A stretch of 64,000 bases of DNA from Berghia stephanieae. Its lineage: Eukaryota; Mollusca; Gastropoda; Nudibranchia; Aeolidiidae. The translations under genes and the position numbers were made by a program. Shown here in pieces: positions 31,772 through 42,114 of the stretch. Numbering within the stretch: the first letter of the stretch is position 1; every line of letters starts with the position of its first letter. The notes beneath the pieces are model-generated. The model ran no database searches. It saw only the letters and a program-made list of their open reading frames with translations, and was not told where the DNA came from. The stretch lies in NCBI GenBank assembly GCA_034508935.3, contig CM067449.1, positions 39,836,329-39,900,328 of the forward strand, in the 5' to 3' direction.

Positions 31772-33273
31772 TTCTATGTTATATGTTTGTGATGAGAATA
31801 TTGGCTATTAAGCTTAACTGCTGGTCAAAATTACTTCGCGATAGTGGTGAACGAATCGGCGATCTCAAGAAGTGGGTGAGAGAGGGTTCTAGAAATGACT
31901 TTGGGTTTGAAACGAATATTTTTGTGTTCGTGGATAGCTCACACGGTAGAGCCACGCTCTCACCTGCCAGGCGGAGTTGTCGTACCAATAAGGTCGCAGG
32001 TTCAAACCCCACCACCGCCGCGAAAAATTTTTTATTCTCTATTGTCTTCTGGCACTTTTCTACTCACTTCATATCTTGTTGTTACCAACATAAGTGCCTG
32101 CTCCACTCACTTTTCTGAATTAAAAATTCACCCCATACACCAGAGCATACTCAATGTCTCAATCGTTTCTATGTTATATGTTTGTGATGAGAATATTGGC
32201 TATTAAGCTTAACTGCTGGTCAAAATTACTTCGCGATGGTGGTGAACGAATCGGCGATCTCAAGAAGTGGGTGAGAGAGGGTTCTAGAAATGACTTTGGG
32301 TTTGAAACGAATATTTTTGTGTTCGTGGATAGCTCACACGGTAGAGCCACGCTCTCACCTGCCAGGCGGAGTTGTCGTACCAATAATGTCGCAGGTTCAA
32401 ACCCCACCACCGCCGCGAAAAAATTTTTTATTCTCTATTGTCTTCTGGCACTTTTCTACTCACTTCATATCTTGTTGTTACCAACATAAGTGCCTGCTCC
32501 ACTCACTTTTCTGAATTAAAAATTCACCCCATACACCGGAGCATACTCAATGTCTCAATCGTTTCTATGTTATATGTTTGTGATGAGAATATTGGCTATT
32601 AAGCTTAACTGCTGGTCAAAATTACTTCGCGATGGTGGTGAACGAATCGGCGATCTCAAGAAGTGGGTGAGAGAGGGTTCTAGAAATGACTTTGGGTTTG
32701 AAACGAATATTTTTGTGTTCGTGGATAGCTCACACGGTAGAGCCACGCTCTCACCTGCCAGGCGGAGTTGTCGTACCAATAAGGTCGCAGGTTCAAACCC
32801 CACCACCGCCGCGAAAAATTTTTTTATTCTCTATTGTCTTCTGGCACTTTTCTACTCACTTCATATCTTGTTGTTACCAACATAAGTGCCTGCTCCACTC
32901 ACTTTTCTGAATTAAAAATTCACCCCATACACCGGAGCATACTCAATGTCTCAATCGTTTCTATGTTATATGTTTGTGATGAAATATTGGCTATTAAGCT
33001 TAACTGCTGGTCAAAATTACTTCGCGATGGTGGTGAACGAATCGGCGATCTCAAGAAGTGGGTGAGAGAGGGTTCTAGAAATGACTTTGGGTTTGAAACG
33101 AATATTTTTGTGTTCGTGGATAGCTCACACGGTAGAGCCACGCTCTCACCTGCCAGGCGGAGTTGTCGTACCAATAAGGTCGCAGGTTCAAACCCCACCA
33201 CCGCCGCGAAAATTTTTTTTATTCTCTATTGTCTTCTGGCACTTTTCTACTCACTTCATATCTTGTTGTTACA
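31772..33273 (+). repeat. Tandem array of a 396-bp tRNA-promoter-bearing SINE-like unit (3.8 copies)
   Basis: The landmark GTGTTCGTGGATAGCTCACA recurs at about 31923, 32319, 32715 and 33111, exactly 396 bp apart. Units run 31772-32167, 32168-32563, 32564-32959 and 32960-33273 (truncated). Each has an A-box-like TAGCTCACACGGTAGAGC and a B-box-like GGTTCAAACCCC. Differences are a few single bases, such as GATAGTGG/GATGGTGG, AATAAGGTC/AATAATGTC, and a one-base deletion in the last unit. The long ORFs inside are side effects of the high identity. Confidence 0.88.
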
Positions 33274-33317
33274 GAAAAATTAGAAGGTGTGACGTCATTA
33301 CTTTTCTTCCCTATTAC

Positions 33318-33398
33318 GGGTATGTGGTCTTGTGGTATGACAATAGCTTTCGGATTGGAAGTCCTGGATTCGAGCCTCGCTCGGCGCATATTGAGTCT
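33318..33398 (+). mobile_element. SINE family 1, head only
   Basis: GTATGTGGTCTTGTGGTATG through GCCTCGCTCGGCGCATATTG. The body is replaced by TCTG-rich simple sequence. Confidence 0.65.
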
Positions 33399-33565
33399 GT
33401 CTGTGTGTGTATTGCATGTCTGTCTGTCTGTTTGTTTAAAGGGATATCTTTCTTTACGACTTTCAATCAGTCTCTCCAATGTCTGTATGTCGGAAACCTT
33501 GTCTTTCTGTCTAACGTTATGTTCCTCTCTGTCTGCCTATAATCTCTGACCGGTTGTAGTCTGCC

Positions 33566-33574
33566 CCCCCCCCC

Positions 33575-33618
<44 letters not shown>
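33566..33618. repeat. Poly-C plus (CT)n
   Basis: A C10 run and a perfect CT tract, continuing into TCTG/TCTA-rich sequence to about 33760. Confidence 0.88.
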
Positions 33619-33624
<6 letters not shown>

Positions 33625-33897
33625 CTATCTAGATGTCTGTCTATCTGTTTACATTCCTGCCTGCCTGCCTAATGATATTTTAAGTTGATTATCTGTCTGC
33701 CCATCTTTCTACTAGACTCTCTAGCTATCCGTCGGTCCGTCCGTCCGTCTGGGTACAGACCAAAGTTCCACAGGGTCTTTTCCTCACGTCAGTGTTGTCT
33801 TATATAAACAAGACATCATCGGAAAGGGTATCTAGTGGTTTGGTTAGAGAGAGAATAAGCTAGGTTTGGTTTGGCTAATGGATGCAATGTTCCAAGT

Positions 33898-34435
33898 TGT
33901 GCGGCTTTGTGATCTTGTGATTTGAGACTCGCCTTTTGACCGGCAGGTCCTTGGTTCAAGTCCCGCTCCGGTGCCGCGTAAAGTTGAGCCATTGGAAAGG
34001 GCTCTTTACTCCCATTCTCGCACTAGAACAGTTAAACGAGCTTTTATATAGCGCAATATCCACTGACCGTGCTCAAAGCGTTTTACAAGGGGTCTTTAGC
34101 CAACATCAACACACATGACATGTGCGACGTGACATAACGCTTTTTAAGCGATATGATAATTTCTTTCGACACAGATAACGCATATCACGACTAGGTACTC
34201 ATTTGACACCTGAGTACGGTGAGAGAATGTGAGTGAAGCGTCTTTTCCAATTACTCAACTATATGCCTCTCATCGCAATTGGTAACAATAATTTCGCTGT
34301 CAAAAGTAAATGTAATAGCTGTTCATAGGCTTCTTATCACGTCCTATAAGTTCAATATTGCTGTTTGCTTTGGACCCCTTCTAAACCGCTTTGATCACAT
34401 TTAATGGATATGGCGCTATAAAAAAAAAGCTAAAT
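33898..34435. mobile_element. Composite of three family-1 SINE pieces
   Basis: A forward head (33898-34020), a reverse copy without head (34036-34265) and a forward tail (34325-34435, ending GGCGCTATAAAAAAAAAGC) lie end to end. The forward outer pieces could be one SINE split by the reverse insertion. Confidence 0.6.
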
Positions 34436-34479
34436 TTTGTGAGTTTGGTCCGAGGGCGTGCTGGTAGGATTACTTTTGA

Positions 34480-34640
34480 CACATGGGTATATGTACAGCC
34501 ATTTTTGGTGATTAGTTCTCACTAAATTATGTCAATCAGTATAAGCGTTCCAAGTTACACGTCATAGTTTTGTGTGTTGGTACGTTATATCCGGCTGGCG
34601 GATGATTTCAATATTATACCTAAACGCATAGCATCAGTAT
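34480..34640 (-). mobile_element. Diverged sister MITE, 5'-truncated
   Basis: It shows CAGCCATTTTTGGTGATTAG, TTCTCACTAAATTATGTCAA, GTTTTGTGTGTTGGTACGTT and AAACGCATAGCATCAGTA. A comparable fragment lies at about 345-510. Confidence 0.5.
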
Positions 34641-34699
34641 TATTTGAAATGATAGGTCTAAAGTTGAAGTAAGTAGGAGTGTGTAGAGGGACGCCAAAG

Positions 34700-35182
34700 A
34701 TGTGCTAAGTTCACAACATTGCCATCCGGAAGTATAACAGACCAAAACACACAAAACTATGTGTATTCTTAAACGTTTATAGTGGAGTTAATACAGTTTA
34801 GTGAGAATACTCTTCAATAGTCGTAACGTCACTTCCCTAGTAATGAAGCATGGTAACTTAGTAACTGGCTCTAAACTGTCGGAAGAATGGCGGACGCCCG
34901 TATGAAATCTTTCTCCGACGAGCATAAAAGCGTATCCAGAGGAAAAAAAACCCATTATAAATCTGATCATGTTTTGACTTTTACACATTCTGATCACAAG
35001 ATATATGAAAAGTTCTAGCCAGCATGAAGAATAAAAAGTACCGATTTTCTTTGTTTAGAACCACGATGGCCACCGTTGCTGGGCGACGTGACATCAGACT
35101 ATTGTATCCAATTACTCATAAAGGTGGATGGCAAAAAAACAATAACAAAGACCTGAGTGACGTCATCTTCATTCTATCTATT
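34700..35182 (+). mobile_element. ATAGATAG MITE split by a second element
   Basis: The left half (TTCACAACATTGCCATCCGG to TTAGTGAGAA, ending at about 34810) and the right half (TTACTCATAAAGGTGGATGG to TTCATTCTATCTATTA) are separated by about 295 bp of a different repeat. TACTC occurs at both junctions. Confidence 0.75.
34811..35108 (+). mobile_element. Dispersed ~270-bp repeat (AACTTAGTAACTGG family), nested
   Basis: It contains AACTTAGTAACTGGCTCTAA, AATGGCGGACGCCC, ACGAGCATAAAAGCGTATCC, ATTATAAATCTGATCATG and GTTGCTGGGCG...GTGACATCAGA. It matches copies at 16.5-16.8 and 25.4-25.7 kb. No coding capacity is seen. Confidence 0.7.
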
Positions 35183-35392
35183 ATGTAGGGCTCAAAAAGA
35201 CGCCAGATAGCCATAGCCATAACCAGGTGTCGCCCGCGTGTCTCGAAAGCCTCACCAAGTAATGGTGTAAACACTCCAGTACATCTGTTTATAGCGAGTG
35301 CTACACGTTATTTATTAAACGGACAGTATCCCCTACTGCTTTATTCAACCACTCCTCACGGTTTTTGTTCTTTTTTTTTTTATCTTCATTAA

Positions 35393-35840
35393 TAGATAGT
35401 GTGCGCTTGGCTAAAAAGCTCACAACATTGCCATCCGGAAGTATAACGGACCAACACACAAAACTATGTGTAACCTTGAACGTTTATAGTCTGGTTAATA
35501 CAGTTTAGTGAGAATTATTCATAAATGTGGATGGCAAAAAAAACAAAACAAAAAAAAAAACAAAAAAAATAAAAAAAACAAAACAAAACAACAAAAAAAA
35601 AAATAATACATAATAAAGACCAGAGTGACGTCATCTTCGTTCTATCTATAGATAGTTCGAAGATGACGTCACTCAGGTCTTTGTTATTGTTTTTTTTTTT
35701 TGCCATCCGCGTTTATGAGTAATGCTCACTGAACTGTATTAACCTGACTATGAACGTCACATAGTTTTGTGTGTTGGTCCGTTATACTTCCGGATGGCAA
35801 TGTTGTGAGCTTCTTAGCCAAGCGCACACTATCTATAGCC
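35393..35840. mobile_element. Two ATAGATAG MITEs tail to tail
   Basis: The forward copy (35393-35651) has an A-rich expansion of about 60 bp. The reverse copy (35646-35840) follows, sharing CTATCTATAGATAG. The result is a near-palindrome of about 450 bp with GTGCGCTTGG and CCAAGCGCAC at its outer ends. Confidence 0.82.
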
Positions 35841-35856
35841 TCACTCATTATTCCAC

Positions 35857-36395
35857 TTTCTGGGTGGGGTCTTTGACCTCCCATGGTGGGCAGGAGGCCA
35901 CCGTGTGTCTTCTATCCGCTTACATCTTTTCCAAGTTGCGTTCTGTCTTTATTTTGGAATGGGATTACTTAGTTTTGTCCTAGCCGTGGTCGGAGTCCTT
36001 GACCGGGAGGGAAACAGTCAAATGTATAGTTATATTTCTGAGAGATTATATTTTTTTCCCCATGTAAATCACCTCTCTGTTATTTACTGCTACGCGTTTT
36101 ATTTTATTATAAAAATGTATTGGTTTGTAAACATTTGATTGAGTGTATTCCTCTTATTAGGGACCTTTGTTTGTGTCTGGATGAGACTTTTAGGTGATCT
36201 CAAACTAAGTACACTGATAGGGTGCTCTTGGAATCTTCATCTGTTCCTTATTTCAACCCATCCCCTTTGTCTTACTTTTTACTTGTGTACTTTCAACTCG
36301 TAAATCTAAAGTTTTTGTACTATCCCATTTTCTTCCTTTGTACTGGCGCTGATGTGACCTAAATGTGTCGCAAGCGTCTTAAAACCCTTAATAAT
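35857..36395 (+). mobile_element. Repeat L copy
   Basis: From GGGTGGGGTCTTTGACCTCC to CGCAAGCGTCTTAAAACCCT. Full length with all landmarks. A GC-rich foldback element follows directly. Confidence 0.7.
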
Positions 36396-36515
36396 TGCCG
36401 TCCGGAGCGGTCCGGAGGTCATCTAAAGTATTCTCAAGCCATCCGGAGGCCGTCAAATGCTTTAGATGACTCCGGACGACTCCGGGCGGCTCCGGATGGC
36501 AATTAGTAGGACCCT
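36395..36515. mobile_element. GC-rich foldback element (TTGCCGTCCGGAGCGGTCCGG)
   Basis: AATTGCCGTCCGGAGCGGTC, CGGAGGTCATCTAAAGTATT pairs with ATGCTTTAGATGACTCCGGA and GGCGGCTCCGGATGGCAATT. It is much richer in G+C than the surroundings and has CCGGA repeated throughout. Confidence 0.75.
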
Positions 36516-36708
36516 TAACAATGTAAAAACAAACATAACCCACTGATAACTAAGAAGCGAGAACCGTCCGTGGTTCTCATCGGAACCGATCCCCAGTTCG
36601 CAGGTAAGGAACCGTATGAACAGTTCTTGGGACCGGTCCTCCTCAGGGCGGCACTACTTGAGACCCCTTGTAAAGCGCTTTGAGCACATGTAGCCGATGT
36701 TGCGCCAT

Positions 36709-36912
36709 GTATAGATAAAAAGAAGTTGACGTCACTCAGGTCTTTGTTATTGTTTTTTTTTTTTTTGCCATCCGCGTTTATGAGTAGTTCTCACTAAACT
36801 GTATTATCCAAACTATAAACGTTCAAGGTTACACATCGTTTTGTGTGTTGGTTCGTTATACTTCCGGATGGCAATGTTGTGAGCTACATAGCCAAGTGCA
36901 TACTATCTATTC
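36709..36912 (-). mobile_element. ATAGATAG MITE
   Basis: It runs from GTATAGATAAAAAGAAGTTG to AAGTGCATACTATCTATT and contains a T14 run within the AACAATAAC block. Confidence 0.78.
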
Positions 36913-37047
36913 AAGAGTTGTTTTTTTTTTAATCCTATGCAATCTTGTAGTCTAAATCAATGATGCTAATTGATAGCACCACGGGATGTCAGGTATAACA
37001 ATAGTATCATTGTATTAGTTCTGGGATGACGTCATGCACACACTCAA

Positions 37048-37049
37048 CA

Positions 37050-37099
<50 letters not shown>

Positions 37100-37170
37100 T
37101 TCTTTCTTCTCTTTCTTTCTGTCCTCCCCCCCCCTCTCTCTCTCTCTCTCTCTCCTTTCTTTCTGTCCTC

Positions 37171-37218
<48 letters not shown>
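37048..37218. repeat. (CT)n tract with CTTT and C-run interruptions
   Basis: About 170 bp of pyrimidine-only sequence. Glu/Arg and Leu/Ser ORFs on the two strands are translations of it. Confidence 0.9.
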
Positions 37219-37220
<2 letters not shown>

Positions 37221-37364
37221 TCTTCTCTTCTCTCTTCCGTCTCTAACTGATACTCTATCGATACTCTATCAGTCCATGTAAACAAAGCAACATTTCTAAT
37301 AGATATGTTGGCTTAGTGGAATGTCACGCTCTTTGGAAATCGAAGTATCGTGGGTTCATATCCG

Positions 37365-37545
37365 GATTTAAAAAACGTGTATATTTAAGTTATAGTACCT
37401 GTCTAACACTATATCCCAGGTACGAGAGTTTTTGCTAAGATGAGGGTCATTTAAATCGATCGATATATGAAGGACGTGTTTTCTGGCCAAATGTTTAAAA
37501 TACAAGTCTTTCCAGAGTACGGCAGTTAACTGGTTAAGAGAAATT
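37365..37545. mobile_element. CCAGAAAACTCGTCC foldback, left arm shortened
   Basis: AAAAACGTGTATATTTAAG at the left and GGTCATTTAAATCGATCGAT, GTGTTTTCTGGCCAAATG, GAGTACGGCAGTTAACTGG at the right. Confidence 0.68.
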
Positions 37546-37715
37546 TCGTAAGCTCAATGGCAAAACACTCGCATCAAAAATGAATGGGCTGGTGTCTGGT
37601 GCAGCCAGACTAGCAGACTAACGTCCTATCCAAATGGTAGCAATCAATAGAACCCAGGATAAACCCCGGCTCCATGGGCTCAAATGAGTCTAAAGCGCTA
37701 CTTTTCTTTATCTAA
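37545..37715 (+). mobile_element. SINE family 3, fragment
   Basis: AGCTCAATGGCAAAACACTC, CCAGACTAGCAGACTAACGT, CTATCCAAATGGTAGCAATC and CCGGCTCCATGGGCTC align with the family body. Confidence 0.52.
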
Positions 37716-38114
37716 TGCAGCCGTGTTTTTTTTTAATTCTGACCCTACTTTGTCCAGCCAGCATTAATATTGAAGAGTCTGTTAGATCTTGGGGAATATC
37801 ATTATTATCATCATCATCATTGCCCGTTTCACCCTGGGTCAGGGTATAGGCCACAGACAAACAGTTTCCATCCTTCTCTATCCTGAACTAACTTTAAAAA
37901 AAATCTCGTTCCATGTCTTATCACTTCTCTGTATATCAGCTTCTTTCATTCTTCTCCATGTTCCTTGTCGCCTTCCCCTTCATCTTCTGCCCTTATGGTT
38001 TTTGTTATAGTGGAGTCATTCTTTCTAAGGGTGTATCCAATCCACCTCCATCGTCTTCTTCCTATTTCCTATCCCACTGGCATCTTTTCGAAAATACCTA
38101 ACATCCTACTCAAA

Positions 38115-38325
38115 GGGCATAAATAACAGTGTGAAATTGAATGTAAGCTTCGATTTAATAATATACGAAAACAGATAAAATAGACGTTTCGGGTTTCCCC
38201 TTTACCAACAAAACAGGATGAATGAAAAACTACAGACCACATTATCTCATTCGTCTGTAGTGTTTCATTCATCCTGTTTTGTTGATAAAGGGGAAACCCG
38301 AAACGTCCATTTTATCTTTTTTTAA
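38115..38325. mobile_element. Foldback element (same family), truncated right arm
   Basis: Left arm ATAACAGTGTGAAATTGAAT. The two core arms (GATGAATGAAAAACTACAGA and TCGTCTGTAGTGTTTCATTC) pair. It ends after GTCCATTTTATC and runs into a family-1 SINE. Confidence 0.75.
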
Positions 38326-38334
38326 ATATCTGGC

Positions 38335-38532
38335 GATATTAAAATATTTTTTTTCCGACAGACACAACGCTACTAACTGCCAGGTACTTATTTTTACACA
38401 TGAGTGCTGTGAGAGAATCTGAGTAAAGAGCCTTTTTTTAGGAACCCAAATATGCGCCGCTCAGAGCGAGACTCGAGCCTAAGGCATTCCAACCCGGAGG
38501 TGAATGTTATACCACTAGACCACATTGCCATA
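38335..38532 (-). mobile_element. SINE family 1, 3'-truncated
   Basis: The body TTATTTTTACACATGAGTGC and the head ATACCACTAGACCACATTGC are present and the tail is missing. It borders a foldback element on the left. Confidence 0.7.
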
Positions 38533-38548
38533 CAGGAAGATTTTGAAG

Positions 38549-38550
<2 letters not shown>

Positions 38551-38614
<64 letters not shown>
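38551..38614. repeat. (AT)n microsatellite
   Basis: Perfect AT run of about 32 units. Confidence 0.92.
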
Positions 38615-38616
<2 letters not shown>

Positions 38617-39139
38617 ACATGATGAAGTTAAATTGAAATAACTCCGCCCAGATTATCAGGAATCTGAACGGGAAATCCCAGAACTGGAAAACCTTAATAG
38701 TCAAAAGAAAAGAAAAAGAAAAAAATCAAACTACGTCCAGTGTAATTGTTTATAACATGGTTACCATGGATACAGATACAAGGCCATCTGCGCATGTCCA
38801 AGTTGTAACTTAAAATTCCTATCCGCCCCCCTGTGCAGTGTGAATGCTGGCGATAAAATGTCCCACCTGGACGGGGTAGACTGACTGGCCAGGAGTAATT
38901 TGCGACGATATCCACTGAAGTTGTAAACAAATGGACCGGTTTTAGTCGCGGGCTATCGTCGAGAGGGTTGGCTTTGTTTACGCTTAAGTCTTTTATAAGA
39001 ATAACATTTAGTGGTAGGTTATCTCCCCGGTTTCTTTAAAATAGCTATGAAATAATTAATGTGCATAAGAGTTCTGTGGAACGGAGAATGAAACCATGAG
39101 AGATATTTCTGATTAATCCTTTCAAAACTGTGTTAAAAA

Positions 39140-39432
39140 AACATGAGCTTTTATCTAGTGCAATATCCACTAAAAGTGCCCAAAGCGCTTTACAATGGAT
39201 CTTTAGCCAACAGCAACACTTAACATGTAGGACGAGACCTGGCGTGTGTCAGACGATATTAATTTTTTTTCGAGCAGAGACAACTATGTTAAGGGTCAGG
39301 TATTCATTTTAACCCCTGAGTACGGTGAGAGAATGTGACTAAAGAGTCTTTTTCAAGGACACAACTATGCATCGCTGAGAGCGGGACTCGAACATTCTGA
39401 TCCGAAGTCGAGTGTCATACCACTAGATAGAC
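39140..39432 (-). mobile_element. SINE family 1
   Basis: From ACATGAGCTTTTATCTAGTG to GTGTCATACCACTAGATAGA. The B box region is decayed by a short deletion. Confidence 0.72.
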
Positions 39433-39519
39433 CTCACAGCTTCTCAAAACGGTGTTATGTCGGGACCTTTCTGATGCTTCATCATCATAACTTGTCGATC
39501 CAACACCAAACCCACTCCA

Positions 39520-39641
39520 CAGGGTCTATGTGTAACCTTAAACGTTTACAGTCTTGTTAATACAGAATAGTGAGAATTACTGATAAACGCGGATGGCAAA
39601 AAGCAATAATAAAGACCTGAGTGACGTCAACTTAGTTCTAT
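39520..39641 (+). mobile_element. 5'-truncated ATAGATAG MITE
   Basis: Only the right half survives, from CTATGTGTAACCTTAAACGT to CAACTTAGTTCTATAG. It abuts a GCCTGACAC-family MITE. Confidence 0.68.
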
Positions 39642-39642
39642 A

Positions 39643-39836
39643 GCCTGACACAAGAACCCTTAAGGACAAACCGTGCAGCGTCTAGTGAGTTGTCGTTAGT
39701 TCAGATTAATGAAACGAATGATCCCATTAGTTGAACTATTGAATACAACTCGCGATGTGTGGCCAAAGACGTGACTTTTGACGTAATTATTTGTTCAATG
39801 TCGGGCTAGAAGTTAACGATGGCTACGATCAGACTC
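39643..39836. mobile_element. MITE, GCCTGACAC family, single copy
   Basis: The copy starts TAGCCTGACACAAGAACCC and ends CAATGTCGGGCTAGAAGTTA followed by ACGATGGCTACG. It lies about 400 bp before exon 2 of the membrane protein gene and abuts a partial ATAGATAG MITE. Confidence 0.65.
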
Positions 39837-40251
39837 TTAGGTAATGGTCAGTGCAACTGGGCCCGTCATGGCATTCTCTAATGATGTTCTCCACCGTCTG
39901 CTCTGGGCATCCACGTGTACTTGTCTCAGCCACCCCCAGTTTTTCATGCTTCCAGCAAGGGTCCCTGGAATCCCTTGTTGGAGACCGATCGCTACACTAC
40001 GCACAACACCAACAACGTCTGATACTTGAAATGGGGTGTTTCCTTTTCAAATGAATGAGCAGGCACTTGTACAAGACAAAAATCCGAAAAAAATGTGCAC
40101 GAAACAGTGCCTGACAAAGTAGTAAGAAAAATACGAGAAAATACGTTAAATCAAGCCTATAGTTTCAGTTATGAGACCTGCATATATGTGTCGTAGGTCA
40201 AAGCGGATTCAAATCAGCTTTTTAAACATTCTTCTTTTCCATTCATTTCAG

Positions 40252-41863
40252 TTTGCCAACTGTTTCCCAACCCAGCCAGGTGATAACGATGCAAATGGAG
40301 TTTTGAAGAAGTCAGAAGCGACCGGAGATGTCAAGGTAGATACTGCTGATGGGTTAACGGATACGGGTGATGAAGGGAAAGATCCTGGAGATAATCAAGA
40401 CATCTTCGATACCTGGAATGAACCTGTTTCCATGACAACTGTTGAACCAATTGTTGATGAAAAAGGCAACGATTTAGCGAAGAATGCCATAACTCCAAAT
40501 GCATTGTTAGAGACAGGCCCAAATGACATCTCTGATGTTATAGCAAATCCTCTCACGACGGAATCTAATAACTCCATTGCTGAGTCATTTGCCAAACCAT
40601 CTCACGCTGAAAGTATGGCCGAAAGTCCTTATCAAATGACAACAAAAACAAGTGACAAAAGCGTAATAGAAGAAAACGATCTAGCTAAATCTGAGGATGA
40701 TAATGAAGAATCAGAGATTCTAGCAACCATCTTGCCAACCGCCGAAACGCCAACTTACGATAATGTTGCTGACGAGGGAAGCCATAACATTGTGTCTACA
40801 ACAGAGTTTAATAAACCAACCACACCTCAAGCGTTGGATATTGCTGGTGGTAAAGAAGTAGTCACTGCTCAGCCAGGACCAGAGCAAATGGATATAAAGA
40901 TTGCAAGCACAGCCTCGGTGGCTGACATTCAAGAGATTACAACGAGTTCGTTTGATTTGGGAGTTAAAGAAGATCTCAATGGGGACCAAGAATCCAAAGA
41001 CAATATCGAAAATACACTAAAAATTACCACTGAAACCATATCAACCATTAACGACAGAAATACAACGAGTTTAAAAGCAGACGACGCGTTACAACAAACG
41101 ACGACAATGCCTTTGACAGCCGCAGTTGAATCATCGACGGGCCAGACATTTGTTTCTGACAACCCAACAGAATCTCCAATGACTGAGGAAGACTTTGAAC
41201 CCCACATCGCCGCACTCAAGGAATCCTCCTCGGACAAAATGAACCAAGAAAACACAACGGTGTCAGCCGATGCACTAAAAGACATGCCCTCTCTATCTAC
41301 CACCACTGAAAGCAGCATCGAAGACAAGACCAAAGAAAGTGCCAATGATGGACCTGTCGCCTTAGAAGTAACATCTGCTATACCAAATTTGAACATGGCG
41401 TCATCGAAAACTACGACAACCAACTCGATCGACGAAACCACCACCTCAGTAGTAGATGATGAAAACAAACCTCTCTTACAACCTGTCAAATCACTAGAAG
41501 AGGGGGACTCCTTCCAAAATGTCACAACCGCCAAACCTCTCGTCGACTCTCCGGTAACATCAATAAATGAAGTCAATGCAACAGCCCAGAGAAATAAATC
41601 CATCATCCTTTTGCCCAACCCAGACATTGAGACGATTGAGGCCAAATTTGATGTCAAGATGGATAATGACACCTCACACCGGGAGGAGAACGAGTTCAAA
41701 GACAATTTAGCTTTTGAAAAGAAGTCCAGCGAATCGGACGAGCCAACGCCTGTCAAGCTGGAAGTTGTGAACATCACATTAAACCCTCCAACGATGTCAT
41801 CGACCAAGAAGATTCCATACCTGCTTGACTTGGAGAAGGAGGACAAGGATAAAGCTGAAGACG
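40252..41863 (+). CDS. Exon 2: Ser/Thr-rich acidic ectodomain of predicted type I membrane protein
   Basis: This is the only long ORF in the window with host-like composition. It lies behind a strong acceptor (tctttccattcatttcAG type, ending at 40251) and runs 537 codons plus one base to a donor G|GTACGAGT at 41864. The product is rich in Thr, Ser, Asp and Glu and has no cysteine after the one next to the likely signal cleavage site. It has TTT/STT/TTTT clusters suited to O-glycosylation and about eight N-x-S/T sequons (for example NNS, NTT, NVT, NAT, NKS, NDT, NIT). This points to an extended mucin-like extracellular stalk. The ORF is open upstream to a Met at 40171, but those 27 residues are not signal-like and precede the acceptor, so I treat them as intron. 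No domain family is recognised. A same-span antisense ORF is a shadow. Confidence 0.85.
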
Positions 41864-41927
41864 GTACGAGTTTAATGACTAAAAATCAATAATAGATAGA
41901 TAATTGTAAAGCTTGAACTTGAGCTGT

Positions 41928-42113
41928 TATATAAATAACAATGTGAAATTGAATGTAAGCTTCAATTTAATATACGAAAACGGATAAAATGGACGTTTCG
42001 GATTTCCCCTTTATCAACAAAACAGGATGAATGAATCACTACAGACGAATGAGATAAGGTGGTTTTCGTATATTAAATTGAAGCTTACATTCAATTTCAC
42101 ATTGTTATTTAAA
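41928..42113. mobile_element. Foldback element (AATAACAATGTGAAATTGAA family), complete
   Basis: The outer arms AAATAACAATGTGAAATTGA and TCAATTTCACATTGTTATTT are perfect inverted repeats, continuing through TGTAAGCTTCAATTTAATAT/ATATTAAATTGAAGCTTACA. The core has GGACGTTTCGGATTTCCCC, CAACAAAACAGGATGAATGA and CACTACAGACGAATGAGAT. It lies 60 bp after the donor of exon 2. Confidence 0.8.
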
Positions 42114-42114
42114 T

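Noticed and set aside
31280-33273. Repeated 70-110-codon ORFs in the 396-bp array as a gene family
   Set aside because: They occur in several frames and both strands of a near-identical tRNA-promoter repeat. Similarity reflects DNA identity, not coding constraint.
40171-40251. Met start upstream of exon 2 as the true N-terminus
   Set aside because: The 27 residues are basic and end in a run formed by the pyrimidine tract of the acceptor. Exon 1 at 13120 offers a proper signal peptide in matching phase.
40929-41846. 305-codon ORF on the minus strand across exon 2
   Set aside because: It is a shadow of the Ser/Thr-rich exon: antisense of ACN/TCN-rich codons gives a Ser/Val-rich open frame. 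No splice context or independent coding character is seen.
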